From Multifurca ochricompacta (taxonomy: Eukaryota; Basidiomycota; Agaricomycetes; Russulales; Russulaceae), in NCBI GenBank assembly GCA_022496185.1, contig WTXG01000008.1, positions 682,001-746,000 on the forward strand: 64,000 nt of DNA. The letters run 5' to 3'. The notes under the pieces were generated by a model. The model was not told where the DNA came from, searched no databases, and worked only from the letters and a program-made list of their open reading frames with translations. Made by a program: the position numbers and the translations under genes. Of the stretch, positions 23,305 to 35,541 are shown one piece after another (the stretch's first letter is position 1; the number at the start of each line of letters is the position of its first letter).

Positions 23305-26300
23305 ATGGAACAGCAAGCTGACCAGGTCGTGCGGGCCATCGTCATTGCATCTGATCCTACCCAAGGCAGTTTGCATCAGCAGGCTCTAGAGTATCTGTCA
23401 AATATTCAGCAAAATGCAGGAGAGACCTGGAACCTCGCGCTCAATCTGTTCGTGGATACCACACCTATAGGTGAGCGAAAACATCCAACAGAGGCCAGGT
23501 TTTTCGCGCTGCGCGTTTTGGACGACTTCCTCGAAGCTAGGTGAGTGCTGACCGTGTATATCTCGCTTCTGTGAAACATGTTTCTGGGGAACCTCGAATG
23601 TATTATAACAATGCCCGGGTCCCTTTTTTTTCGTCCACCCCTTTGTTTCCTGTATGCCTCTGATTTGGTACCTACTGCTAGGTCTGAGCCTTTAGACGAA
23701 AAATCTTTCGATACCTTGCGGCGGATGTTACTAGCATACATTCATCCGAATACACGTATGGATCAGCAGAATCCAATGCACCCTGTACGTCCCGTATGAC
23801 CATCTCTCTTACTCACCTAAGCCCTTGCTCTAGTCCTACGCAATAAATTCTCTCACACGTTGACTCTTCTTTTCCTTGCCACATACCTTGACCAATGGCC
23901 CACATTCTTCACCGACATTTTTGCACTCATGCGCCCCGCCGAATCGACTTCCCAAACTTCCTTCAACCCTCATGTCTCACTACTCTTCTTTCACGTTGTA
24001 ATAGAAATATCAGAAGAGGTCGCAGATCAGATCATCAAGGGCGCACGTCAGTTCAACACCGATCGGCATGTCCGCGATGCTCGTGTGAGAGATGCAGTAC
24101 GGGAAAGGGATGCAGTGCGGATCAACGAGGCCGTTTTGACAATCGTCGCAGATCGTGTGGAGAGGCTACAGGTACTAAGGAAAAATACAACAGCGACAGG
24201 TCAAGAAACGTCTGAAGTTTTGGAGGTAGTGGATTGGGGCGTCAGAACTTTTGGCTCGTACGCAGGTCTGCCTTGTCACCAGCACTCCTTGCTTTGCACT
24301 TTTTAACATTTTGCAATCCAGGATGGGTTGACATCAATCTCACCGTCACACCAACGACAATTCCCCTTCTTTTTGCCTTGCTGTCAGACCCGTCTCTGTC
24401 CGTTCGTATGGCTGCCGCCGGGGCATTGCGCCGTATCGTTTCCAAAGGCCTAAAGGAACCCTCGGATAAGCTCCAACTTATTAAAGTTCTTTCTCTTGGG
24501 CAAGTCATTGACTCGCTCGAAGAGCGGACTCGTGCAGAGCAAATAGCGAGAGGAGATGATACAGATGAGGGCGAGGAATCGTATAGGGAGGCGCTGGGGC
24601 GATTGTTGAACATCCTTGGCCTTGAGCTTATCAAACTGGCGGATGTGGGTTCTCTCCGTTGTCAAAGTTCCCGTTTGTCTTATTGTCACCCTAGGACGCC
24701 CCCGCCGATGAGGTTCGAGCGGAAGGCTCCAGACTGTTGCAACAGATACTTCCTGTCATGCTTAGATATATGGAGGATGAGTACGATGACACATGCTCAA
24801 CTATCTTCCCAATGCTCCAAACAGTTCTTGCCAGTGTATGTCTCAACGTCTACCTTCATGTGTCAATCACTCATCGGCAGGTAGTACAAACGAAGCCGAA
24901 AACTGTCAACAGTGCCTCTTGATAAACATAAACGAGTGTTCCTTGCCTCATTGCAAGCCGTTATTCTTAAAAAAATGAAATGGGAGGAGGGCGCAGATCT
25001 TGATGATATCGATGAGGATGACAAGGCAGCATTTGAACTCCTTCGCAAGGCATGTCAACCTCCGATGCGTTTCTATGTGCTAGTTCTCAGATCAAATTGC
25101 CACTTGAAGGAACTTCGTTCCCTCATGGATTCTGTTTTATCCATTGACCAAGACTTGGTCGTCGATGCCATCCGCACGCACGCCCTACAGACACTCCAGC
25201 TTTATGCGTCAGGCGCCGCTATCAAGTGGAATGATGCCGAGCTGGCAATCTATCTCATTTTCATCTTTGGAGAAATTAACAAGAGTGCGTTGGTATCAAT
25301 TCTTGTGATTAGCCGTACATGTTAACGTGGCTCTCAGGTTCAACGAAGGGACGATCCGCTTTCAGTCAAGCACCCCAGGTTCCTAAAGAAAGGCGGAAGG
25401 AGATCGACTACGCTGACTTTGCGCTGACCCCCCATGGTGAACTGCTTCTGGCATTGTTCGAAACCGGGATCTCGGCCTATCCCAACCAAGCTGTAGTTAT
25501 GCAGTTCTTTGAGACTGTGGCACGGTACGGCGACTTCTTCAAAGTGCGTAAGCAATGTATCGTTCCGGCATTAGAGGCGATGGTGGGTGTGAGGTAAGAC
25601 CAAGGTGTCTACGTGTTCATCTGTGGTTGCATCTAATAGTATTAGGGGATTACACAACCCTCAATCCGCTGTTCGGGCCAGGGTGTTTTATCTATTCCAT
25701 CGCTTCATCAAGGACAACCAGAGGGAAATATCGCTAGAGCTCGCGGGTACACTGCTGGAGGGCATCCGTGAATCACTCACAATCCGCGTTGAGCTCCCAG
25801 AAGTTGACCCCAATGAGCCGAATGACCCTCTGACAGAAGCCACCACCACACCAGATCCGCAGCTTTACCTGTTCGAGACTGTCGGAACGCTGGTTCATCT
25901 ATTTTTTAAAACACCAGATCAATCTGCCGCGCTCTTGCTCTCGGTTGTGACTCCTCTACTAGAAGAGCTGTCGGCAAATCTTCAATCGTTCGAAGGAAAA
26001 AAAGACGTACTTCCCATCGTCAAAATCCACCATGTCATCATGGCTCTGGGAAACATAGCCAAAGGTTTCCCCGATTACCCAACACCTGTGCCGGAAGACT
26101 TTGTTTTTCCGCCGCTTCATGTCTTCCGAAATATAGCTCAGGCAATCTTGATGTCTCTTGGAGCAATGAAGGAATTCAAGGTCGTGCGTGACGCTGTATG
26201 TCAAAATCTCGTCAACCTGCACCCAGCAGCTAAGTGGCAATTACTTGCAGACTCGCTTTGCTTTTGCGCGCATCTTTGCCACAACAGGACCTGAGGTCAC

Positions 26301-27231
26301 AGATCTTATCCCGACCCTCATGGTCAACCTTCTCGCGCATTTCGAAGGTAGCGAGCTCGTAGATTTCATCAACTTCGTCAACCTCCTTGTCCACAGACTT
26401 CAGGTTCGTATCTTGTACTTAATCCTTCACATCACTTACATTACGGCGAATAACAGCAAGATTTATTCAACGTATTGGACGAGCTCATCGGCCCCTTGAA
26501 TGCTCATGTTACGAACCTTATGTTCCAGCCCGTCACGGGAACGGACGATATATTAACACACAGCGAAAGCAAGAGAGCTTACCTTACACTTCTTAATAAT
26601 GTCGTCTCTTCAAAACTGGCCGGCATTCTTCTGTCTGATCGTAAGTGTGTCCTTGTACTCTTTTTCACTGTCTCGATAACTCCCTCAGGTAACAAAGAAG
26701 GCTTCGAGCCCTTATTGCAAAGCATGCTCCAGGTTGCTGGAGATGTCTCCGATCCGCAAAGCCAAAGGGCTGCATTCACATTCCTTAGCAAGAGCGTGAG
26801 TGTTTGGGGGCAGCCATTGCCTGGCACGGCCAATGGAGACGCCATGTCTGGATCGCAGGGCGTACCCGGATTCGAACGTTTCGTTTACGAGAATGTCGTT
26901 CCTACTGCTTTCGCAGTTCTTTCAGTACCCGAGTTAAATATCAAGGATGGGCAGGTTCTTGTGGTACGACCGGTCTATTCTTTTTATGCTGAATAATTGA
27001 TTTGGTTAAATTATATTTTAGGTTCTCCAAGAAATTGCTGGCCTTCTGCAAACTGTTGGCAAAGTCCGCGGACAGGAGGCATACAAGTTCTTCGTCTCTG
27101 TCTTTCTACCCGCTCAAAACTGGCCTGCGGAGACTGCGCTGGAATTTACAACGAAAATGGGTGATTTGGATTCGAAGCAGTTCCGCAAGTACTTCGCTGA
27201 CTTCGTCCGGGCTTCACGATCTACCTCATAG
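23305..27231 (+). CDS. Exportin-T (tRNA nuclear export receptor, Xpot/Los1 family)
   Basis: RanGTP-dependent export receptor of the importin-beta superfamily that carries mature tRNA out of the nucleus. The start at ATG 23305 gives MEQQADQVVRAIVIASDPTQ. The N-terminal HEAT repeats continue with AGETWNLALNLFVD, TEARFFALRVLDDFLEA and LDQWPTFFTDIFALMRP. Typical exportin-T segments follow: HVVIEISEEVADQIIKGARQ, VLEVVDWGVRTFGSYAGWVD, LSDPSLSVRMAAAGALRRIV, and late VYENVVPTAFAVLS. The final exon ends KYFADFVRASRSTS at TAG 27229-27231. More than ten short introns are visible. Length (around 1,000 residues) fits the family. The exportin-T label rests on overall pattern; other importin-beta members are less likely. 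Confidence 0.9.
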
Positions 27232-27472
27232 CATGCCTGCTCGACCGAGCACATATTCATTAATGTAGATGTAGCATTTTTTTGTTAGTAGTAGGGTGTA
27301 CGCATCATTTATCCATTATCATCATCATCATTGATCTTCATCATCACCGCATCGCCTATCGGGCATCGTGGGAAGTCAGATCAGATGACACGAACGCGAC
27401 ACGCGAATGCGGGGTTGTGATGGCAGCATATATTCAGCATATATTCAGCAATAAGTGAATAGGAACCCCTGC

Positions 27473-30405
27473 ATGGCCTCCAGTGCGTGCTTTCATCTCC
27501 TTAGATGAGCACGTTCCTAAGCATTTTTTAGCCTCCAAGAAGATTAAACCGAAGATCGTGAGCATCACCACACTCCATTCCCTATTTATTTTGATATCTC
27601 AACCGTCCGTAGAAGCCATCACGCAAGGTCCGGAGTTAGTTCTGGGTCAATGCCTTCCATTACTTACTACCTTCAATCAAGCTTGGCCCCAATATTGACG
27701 TTGACGAATCATGGGCGAAGCTTACTTCATACATTCGTGAAATCCAGCACCACAACGCACACAAGCTCTCATTCGAAGTGTGTTACCGTCTCGGTTACCA
27801 ATTAGTCGTGAGCAAGCAGGGACCAATGCTCTACAATGGCGTTGGCGATCTTGTCGTCGAGAACCTCAATCGTCTCGCAGAGGAATTTGTCCTCCCGACA
27901 TTTCCTTCTGGACTTGAACAAGACCCTATGCAACAGAGTCAAGAAGGGGAGAGACTCTTGAAGGCACTGCATAAAGTTTGGCGTGATCATACAGATTGTA
28001 TGGACAAGTTAAGTCATATTCTCAAATATATGGTGGGTCCCACTACCAGCACTTTGCTACACCCATCTCTTAATATGATCTCTCTATAGGACCGCGTATA
28101 CGTGAAGTCTGCCAATGTTCTCGAGGTTGTCGAGCTAGGCCGCGATCTCTTCGTAAAGCACATCATTCGTCCACCAATAAAGGATCACATTATCAACGCT
28201 ATCCTGAATCTCTTGCACATCGAACGTGATGGATACGTGATTAACCGATCCGCTATTACGAATTGTGTGGACGCCCTGTTACAATTGAGTGATAGCCCTG
28301 ATGGCACGACGGTCTACAAACGGTATTTGGAGCCTGACATCTTGCGCCAGAGTGACACGTACTACAGGGCTGAGGCTGAGAAGTTGCTGGAGACCTGCGA
28401 TACCCCGGAATATCTACGCAGGGTTATTTCTTTGCTTCTTTGTGACGCTTGGCTTGCTTACCCCGTTGTTCTTTTTGTCAGGTCCAAACGCGCTTTTCCG
28501 AGGAAGAGTCACGCGCGCACCAGTATCTATCATTGCAAACTTCGGCCCCCATTCAAGCTATTCTCCAGAAAACTCTCCTCATACCCCACTTACAAACACT
28601 TGCTGACATGCCAAATTCGGGCCTGGATATCATGATTGACAACGACAAGCTTGACGACCTTTCCCGGCTATATCAATTATATTCTTTGGTTCCTGAAGGG
28701 ATGCCATGCTTGCGTCGTTCTCTCAAGGATTCAATACAGAAGCGAGGTGAAGAATTGAACAGCGTCAGCATGGAAGAGCGAGAGCTTGGCGATGGCGGAG
28801 CTGAAGATGAGCTTGATCCATCCGCCAAAGGTAAGGCGAAGGCGAAGGCGCGGCCACCGAATTCGGGTGCACAGGGCCTTGCACTAGCCCTTCGATGGGT
28901 TGAGGATGTGCTGCACTTAAAAGATAAGTTCGACCGCGTCTGGGGGGTGTCGTTCAAGAATAACCGTGATATCGAGAGTGGACTTAATGAGGTCACTAAT
29001 ATTAGCTTCATTTATGGTTGTGAGACTGACATGTTCTAGGCGTTTGAGTCTTTCATAAATCCACACCCCCGAGCTTCTGAATTCATATCTTTGTATATCG
29101 ACGAGAATTTAAAGAAGGGCTTGAAAGGGGTGCGCTGCACGATCTACTATGTCTGCGTCTGTCCCTCTCATGGTCTTTCATAGAAAACGGACGCCGAAGT
29201 CGAGGTCATCCTCGACAAGACTATCACCCTCTTCAGGTTCATTACAGAAAAAGACGTCTTTGAACGATATTATAAGGCTCACCTCGCGAAGCGCCTCCTT
29301 CTGAACCGATCTGTCTCTGATGACGCAGAGCGTGGCATGCTTGCCAAGCTCAAGATTGAGTGCGGTTTTCAGTTTACGGTGAAACTCGAAGGTATGTTCC
29401 ACGACATGAAGCTGTCTGCGGACGCCATGCAGGCATACCGCGAACACCTGGGCAAGACAACAGTACATCCCCTTTTTCCATCCCCGTTCTTGGCTAATAT
29501 ATCGAGGACATAGGCCCCGAGGTTGACATCAACGTCACCGTCATGACATCTACGTTCTGGCCCATGTCCTATGCTCCCGTACCGTGTACCCTCCCGCCAC
29601 TGCTCGTTAAAGCGAGTAGATCATTCGAGCAGTTTTACCTCTCGCGGCATTCTGGGCGAAAGCTTACATGGCAACCCTCGTTGGGCAATGCGGATGTGCG
29701 CGTCGCGTTCAAAGCGCGCAAGCACGACCTCAACGTGTCATCATTCGCATTGGTCATTCTCCTACTCTTTGAAGATCTCGGAGGGGGAGAGTTCCTGACA
29801 TATGAGGAAATCAAAAGCGCGACGGCAATCCCGGATAGTGAGCTCCAGCGTAATCTGCAATCTCTTGCGTGCGCAAAGTTCAAGGTCCTAAAGAAGCACC
29901 CGCCTGGGAGGGATGTCAACCCCGACGACTCGTTTTCTTTTAGCGCAGATTTCTCGTCTCCTTTGCAAAAAATTAAAATAAGTACTGTCGCGGCGCGCGT
30001 AGAGAGCGGCGAAGAGCGCAAGGAAACGCAAGACCGTGTTGAGGAGGAGCGCCGCTACCAGACCGACGTGCGTATATATTTCAATCTCGCCTCGATACCA
30101 GACGGCGCTGACAGTGCGCACGAAGGCATCCATTGTACGAATCATGAAGGACCGTAAGCACATGACGCATAACGACCTAGTCAACGAAGCGACCCGTCAA
30201 CTCGCGTCACGCTTTCTGCCTAACCCCCTGAACATCAAGAAGCGGATTGAGGCTTTGATTGAGGTGCGCAGCGGTCTTACCTCCATTCTCTGAGGCAATC
30301 TCATATAGGTATCAGAGGGAGTATCTCGAACGATGTGAAGACCGTAAATCATATAACTATCTGGCAAGTCATACCTCGTTTTACTACGGCACGGCAGACA
30401 TCTGA
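27473..30405 (+). CDS. Cullin-3, scaffold of BTB-type ubiquitin ligases
   Basis: Scaffold that joins BTB adaptors to the RING protein Rbx1. A likely start is ATG 27473; exon 1 then splices to SKKIKPKI and later to [20 protein letters not shown]. The N-terminal cullin repeats read [40 protein letters not shown] and [14 protein letters not shown] sequence. The cullin homology domain shows [40 protein letters not shown] and MTSTFWPM. The C-terminal winged helix contains the NEDD8 site as [17 protein letters not shown] (about 30132-30182) and ends [18 protein letters not shown]. Normally the chain stops at YLA; here it runs on for 12 residues to TGA 30403-30405. At least nine introns are present. 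Family assignment is firm; Cul3 rather than Cul1/4 rests on the N-terminal pattern. Confidence 0.92.
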
Positions 30406-30805
30406 CGCTTGTTTTTGTTCACCACACCAGGCATGAATTATCTTTTGCATTAATTCTTTCTCTCTGTACTCTGGACACCATGTAATATAGATTGCAACTT
30501 TTGAGAACCAGTTCGGTGGATTCGAACGGACAGATTTAACATCAATACCTTGCCCGAATTAACTGAAGAGTATTTATTGTTACGTTACGTAGAACGTAGA
30601 GATCATGTTACACGAGGTTACGACCCTGATCTGTGCCTCGGGCTCAGGCTCAGTCTCCTCCTCCTCGGTTATCTTACCGCCCTGCTTTTCCCTCCCTACC
30701 CCCATCATTTTTATTATCTTCTCTTCCCCACACTGCGCCCCTTTGTCATAAATATAGCTTATGGAACTTTATTGCTCGTAGTAGCTCGTTACTCTCATTC
30801 TTTCC

Positions 30806-33125
30806 ATGTTCCCTCCTTTCGTCATCCTCCCTTTTTTTCTTGTTGTGCTGGATCTGGTTTGTGCTGGACAAGGTCACAAATCCGCTCGCTGCTCGCTCCG
30901 TCACTACATAGTATTGTCAGGCGCCAGACCGCCCAGAATGTTACCACCTCCAATTCAACAACCAGCAATTCTAATGTCACTCTAACAACTGCCACTATAG
31001 TCCCCTTGACCCTTGCAAGTGACAAGCAGTGAGTTTTTAAAGTTCATCTCGCTTCCCAACGGGTTCAAAAGAGTGCTTTTACCCCTTAGGACATACTACT
31101 CTGTAATCTCTGCCGGAAACGTCAGTTTTCGTGTTGCATTCGACACAGCCTCGTCAGACCTCTGGGTTGTCTCGTCTGGATGTGACACTGCCCAATGCAA
31201 GTCTCTACCCAGGTATCCTCTGACCTACGACAGTCCGTCATTCGTCTCTGTCAATTCTAATGCAACTACATTCAATGTGAGCTTCGCTGATACCACCTGT
31301 GCGTATTCGTATATTTGCTTTGAGCATACCTTAACGTTCCCCTAGCGGCATCGGGTTTCATCGCTGAGGAGACTATCACCCTTGGAGGTTTAACTCTACC
31401 ACAACAGGCCTTCGGTTGGCGATGCCTCCTTTTAAGTACTATTCATTCTAAACCCCTTTCGCAGGCCTGATGAACTCGACAAACGTTTCCTTTGTTGACC
31501 AAGTCAGCGGCATTTTTGGCCTCGGTTTCCCCAGACTTTCCGGTATTCACAGCCTCGCGACCAATGGTATCTCTCCACGTCAGCTCAGAGTAGTGTCGCG
31601 ACTGACCGTTGGACTTGGTAGCCACGCCATTTTTTGCCAGATTAGCGCAGCATGGCCAGCTGGATTATCCTCTCTTTGGCGTAAGCTTGGAACGGAATGC
31701 GTCGTTCGGTTCTCTCTCGATTGGTGAGGTTTATCACCCTCCTAACGACCTATCTCACCTCATCTTCGTGTGTAGGTGCCGTGGACTCGACAATCGTCAC
31801 TAATGCTAGTCTTATTGAGTGGAATGAGATTGCCCCGTTCGAGCCTTTCGGCTCCGAGAGCAATGCGTCTAGCTACCTGCAGTGGGCAGTCCCCATCTCA
31901 AATATTACAGTTGGTGCTTTGGGGTTTTCTGTCGACTGGTGTTCATGCTCCAGTTCGTAGATAGGCACACAAACTTTCACGCTCGAACCTACGTATCCTC
32001 AAGCAAATGCCAATCACTCGGTAGCATTGTTTGATATGTGAGCAATTTCTCGCTGCCCGCCTAGCCGGACTACTCACTCGGCCGCAGAGGTACCTCTGGT
32101 ATTTTCGGGCCTTACCAAGACGTGAGTTCCCGGACTGGGGCGACTCCACTTTACTCAGACCTTTGATCATCTCTTCTTAAGGTTGAACGGTTGTTCTCTG
32201 TTTTCGATGGCAGTCGCCTAGTTGACACCAGTTTGTCTTTGTCACTTAACGTTCGCTGCTTTGAGACTTACGTTGTCCCTTAGCTGGACAATGGGCGATT
32301 CCATGTGACACGAATCTGACCATGACGTTTACTTTCAGGCAAGTCGGCATTGGTTTCTTTTGGACGTGGTCGTAAACGTGCTTTGCATTGCAGGGGCAAG
32401 AATTATACCCTTCTTCCCTCCAATTACATCATTGGACCGACCGCTGGCGAACCCGCCTTATGTTTAACATGGCCCAAAGCCTCTCCTCCAAGTTCAGACG
32501 GCATCGACTGGCAGATAGGCTCCGCCTTTTTGCAGACTGTGTACACTGTGTTCAGGTGCGTTTTCGGCTGATCTCACCCCAATATATATGGTCTCATCCG
32601 AGATACAACTAGCTATGGCATCGTCAATAAGGAGCCTCCCTTGATTGGCCTCTACTCGCGCCAGCCCACGCCTGTGGTACCTCTGCCACCTGCCTCACTT
32701 TCTGCCCTTTTCTCCTCTCTTTCGCTGACTGTTCCAACGACTCTGCCCAATTTTGTCCTGCCAACACCGACTTTGACGACACCTTCGTACTTATTCAATG
32801 CCTCCGTCCCTACCTCTATCTCGCTGTTAGCGACCTTGCGACATCTACATATTCGCCAGTCATTGAGAATGTTGCGAACGGCGTGACCCAGAAGTTCAGT
32901 GTGACAACACTCCCTGGAGTAACGCCGACGCCGACGCTAGCGACCCTTCTCCTCACCGATTCGAGTGGCGTCGTACATACCACAGTGAGCCCGCTACCAA
33001 GTTCGAGCGTGGTTCTTGGCCAGCCACCTGGATATAATTCGGCTGGCAGAATTACCGCGCCATTAAACGTCAAGGGCATCCTCTCCTTGACTTGCCTTCT
33101 TACTTTCTTTGGGGCCTTGCGTTGA
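30806..33125 (+). CDS. Pepsin-family aspartic protease with C-terminal anchor signal
   Basis: Secreted A1 protease, probably GPI-anchored to the cell surface. A likely start is ATG 30806 with signal MFPPFVILPFFLVVLDL; the join to the next exon (around 30845-30920) is not certain. An Asn/Thr-rich pro-region follows. The first catalytic loop is VAFDTASSDLWVVSSG (about 31133-31180), with Ala where Gly is usual. The second is split by an intron and reads ALFDIGTSGIFGPYQDV, with Ile where Thr or Ser is usual. The rest includes GQWAIPCDTN, NYTLLPSNYIIGPTAGEPAL and DGIDWQIGSAFLQTVYTVFR. After a Pro/Thr-rich stalk the end is NVKGILSLTCLLTFFGALR, a GPI-type tail. One intron, 32339-32393, has a GC donor. 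Substrate unknown. Confidence 0.85.
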
Positions 33126-33533
33126 TCTATTACCTTGCATACACTCACGGTACACATATCGGACCTATCATGTGAGTTTTATTTTTTTTGGATTCCCTCT
33201 GGGTTTGATCCGTCGTCGGTTCTTTCTCCTCACTCTTCATTTGAATGTCACATACGAACATTTTTCTGGACTTCTTTTGGACTTTGTTAGATATCCCCCT
33301 AGCTATTGCTGAGATGCTCCTACTTGATGTATTTGTAGAATACCTTCGTTTTCTTTTAGTTTTTCAGTTCAGGAGCAGGAGAGAGAGAGATTTAACCTGA
33401 CCCTAACCCGATAATATGGTCATGTCAACGTGTCCGTCCGTCAAAGGCGACGTGTCCCGTGTCCCTTTGCAGTGCGTTCGTTCGTTCATTGTCAATAACA
33501 TCTCTCGTCTTGTCCATGCCCCAAGCCAGTTAG

Positions 33534-35053
33534 ATGGCCATCAATCCACTCTTTGTTCTCCTTTTACTACTCGCATGTGCTTTACTTGCCAGCGCAGCAG
33601 ACTTATATAAAGTCTTGGACTGTGCGTATGGACCCTTTCTCTATTAGTTGGTCGGAACAGACCCTTGACTTCACTTTGGTCGAATAGTGGATAGGTCCGC
33701 ATCGGAACAGGACATAAAAAAGGCGTATAAGCGTCTCAGCCGCAAGTATCATCCCGATAAGAATCACGACCCAGATGCGGAGAGCAAGTTTGTCGAAGTC
33801 GCACATGGTAAGTCTCAGTTTGCGTCTTCAAATTACAGCGCACACGTCTCACGCTTCTCAGCATACGAGATCCTCACTGACCCAGCGGTAAGTTTTACTA
33901 ACTACGAGAAGGACCAGGTTTTCTAATTGAGAACAGAAAAAGCAAATATACGACCGACATGGCGAGGAGGGCCTAAAGGCCCACGAAGGTGGTCAGCACC
34001 AATACGCCAACCCGTTCGATATGTTCTCGCAATTCTTTGGTGGAGGCTGTGTGTATTCCACAGTCTTAGTTCAGGTCTAGTAGGCCGTGGGGCTAATATA
34101 GGTCTCCCTCTCCTCGTATATAGTCCAGGCACACGAGCAAGTGCGCCGTGGTCCTACGTCCGTCTCAGAATTCGAGGTCTCTTTGGCAGACATCTACACG
34201 GGTGCCAGCATTGACGTGCGTGACCCTCTATCTATCATGTCCTCCCGCCTGAGCTCATCCGCCGAAACGGCGTTCTCCTACACCTCCAGTTCATCATCAA
34301 AAAACGCGTGTTGTGCGACCACTGTCGCGGCTCTGGTGCGGCCACGGATGGCGACATACACCAATGTTCCGAGTGCGGTGGAAGTGGCGTGCGAGTCGTC
34401 AAGCAACAGATCTTCCCGGGCATGTTTGCACAGTCGCAAGTGACGTGCAACAAATGTGGCGGGCGAGGACGTGTGATCGTCCGACAATGTCCCGCATGCG
34501 GTGGCCATAAGGTGCTCGACCACGCTGCGCACTTTACGCTCGAGGTACCCCGTGGCTCTCCCGAGGGTCACGAGGTCGTGTTTGAAGGCGAGGGCGACGA
34601 GAGTCCGGACTGGGAACCCGGTGACGTCGTCCTACGCCTGCGTGGTCGTACCGAGAAAGGGGGATGGAGGCGAAAAGAGAGCAGTTTATACTGGAAGGAG
34701 ACTATGGGATCGACGAGGTGCGTACGTGATATGTGGTACCCGACAGTTCCTTTTGGCTTAATGGATCCGACGCCCCCCCTTCTCCCCTCCCCCAGGCTCT
34801 GCTTGGCTTCACGCGTAATTTGACCCATTTGGACGGGCACGTCATTTCATTGGCACGGAAAGGCGTCACGCAGCCTGGATTCGTGCAGACCATCAAGGGA
34901 GAGGGACTGCCGCATTTCGAACGACCGTCATCCTACGGTGATCTCTTTGTCGAATATAATGTCGTACTCCCGACGCGCCTCGCCACAGAGACACGACAAG
35001 GCCTTGCCGAGGCATTCTACGGCAAAGTACCTAGAGATAAGAGCGAACTATAG
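33534..35053 (+). CDS. ER-lumenal DnaJ co-chaperone (Scj1/ERdj3-like)
   Basis: Hsp40 protein that works with the ER Hsp70 (BiP/Kar2) in folding and degradation. The start at ATG 33534 gives a signal peptide, [20 protein letters not shown], followed by [20 protein letters not shown], the J-domain, with the HPD motif in [10 protein letters not shown]. The substrate domain holds four CxxCxGxG-type repeats: [24 protein letters not shown] and CPACGGHK (about 34310-34510). The C-terminal domain contains [20 protein letters not shown] and [20 protein letters not shown]. The last residues are [10 protein letters not shown], so the chain ends KSEL, close to the KDEL/HDEL retrieval signal. About five introns are visible. 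It is a type I DnaJ; the ER location comes from the signal peptide and tail. Confidence 0.92.
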
Positions 35054-35541
35054 ATAGATAGAGTATAATGTGACAATGATTATTGTATATCTCTCTTGCA
35101 GCCTGGGGAAATATTGGACAAACAGCATGCACGAACGAGTACTGTCAACACTCTGACAAGGCCCCGCAACACGCACAACACAGTCCTGTATTGCATATCA
35201 GTCGCATCCCGCTGCACAATGATAATTACAACAAATAATACATCCACTGGATGAACGAGACGGACAGGAAAAAAAAAAAAACAAGCGAATCTTAGGGTAA
35301 TAAAGAGCGGAAACATAGAATGAAGGAAGCGAGTGCACTAACATCACTGAAACAAAGTGGTAGGGGCGTACGATGAGAGCGCTGGGTAACTGACAAGTGA
35401 GGGGGTAACGGGGCTGCGCGAGCTGAACCGGACATGAAACATCAACGAGAGGATGAGAAAGTGATCAGACGTAGCACATAGGCAGTAAGGCAGGCGGAGT
35501 CGAAAGTGGGTGGCGCAAAATGGTCAGGTAATTCACAATGT
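35054..35541. other. Intergenic region between convergent genes
   Basis: Holds the 3' ends of the DnaJ gene and the RasGAP gene. No coding sequence is recognisable. A run of 13 A residues lies near 35269-35281. Confidence 0.5.

Noticed and set aside
30500..30545. Possible second tRNA: minus strand contains GTTCGAATCC, a perfect B-box
   Set aside because: The bases flanking the loop do not pair into a T-stem, and no acceptor stem or A-box is found at the right distance. Probably chance or a tRNA relic.
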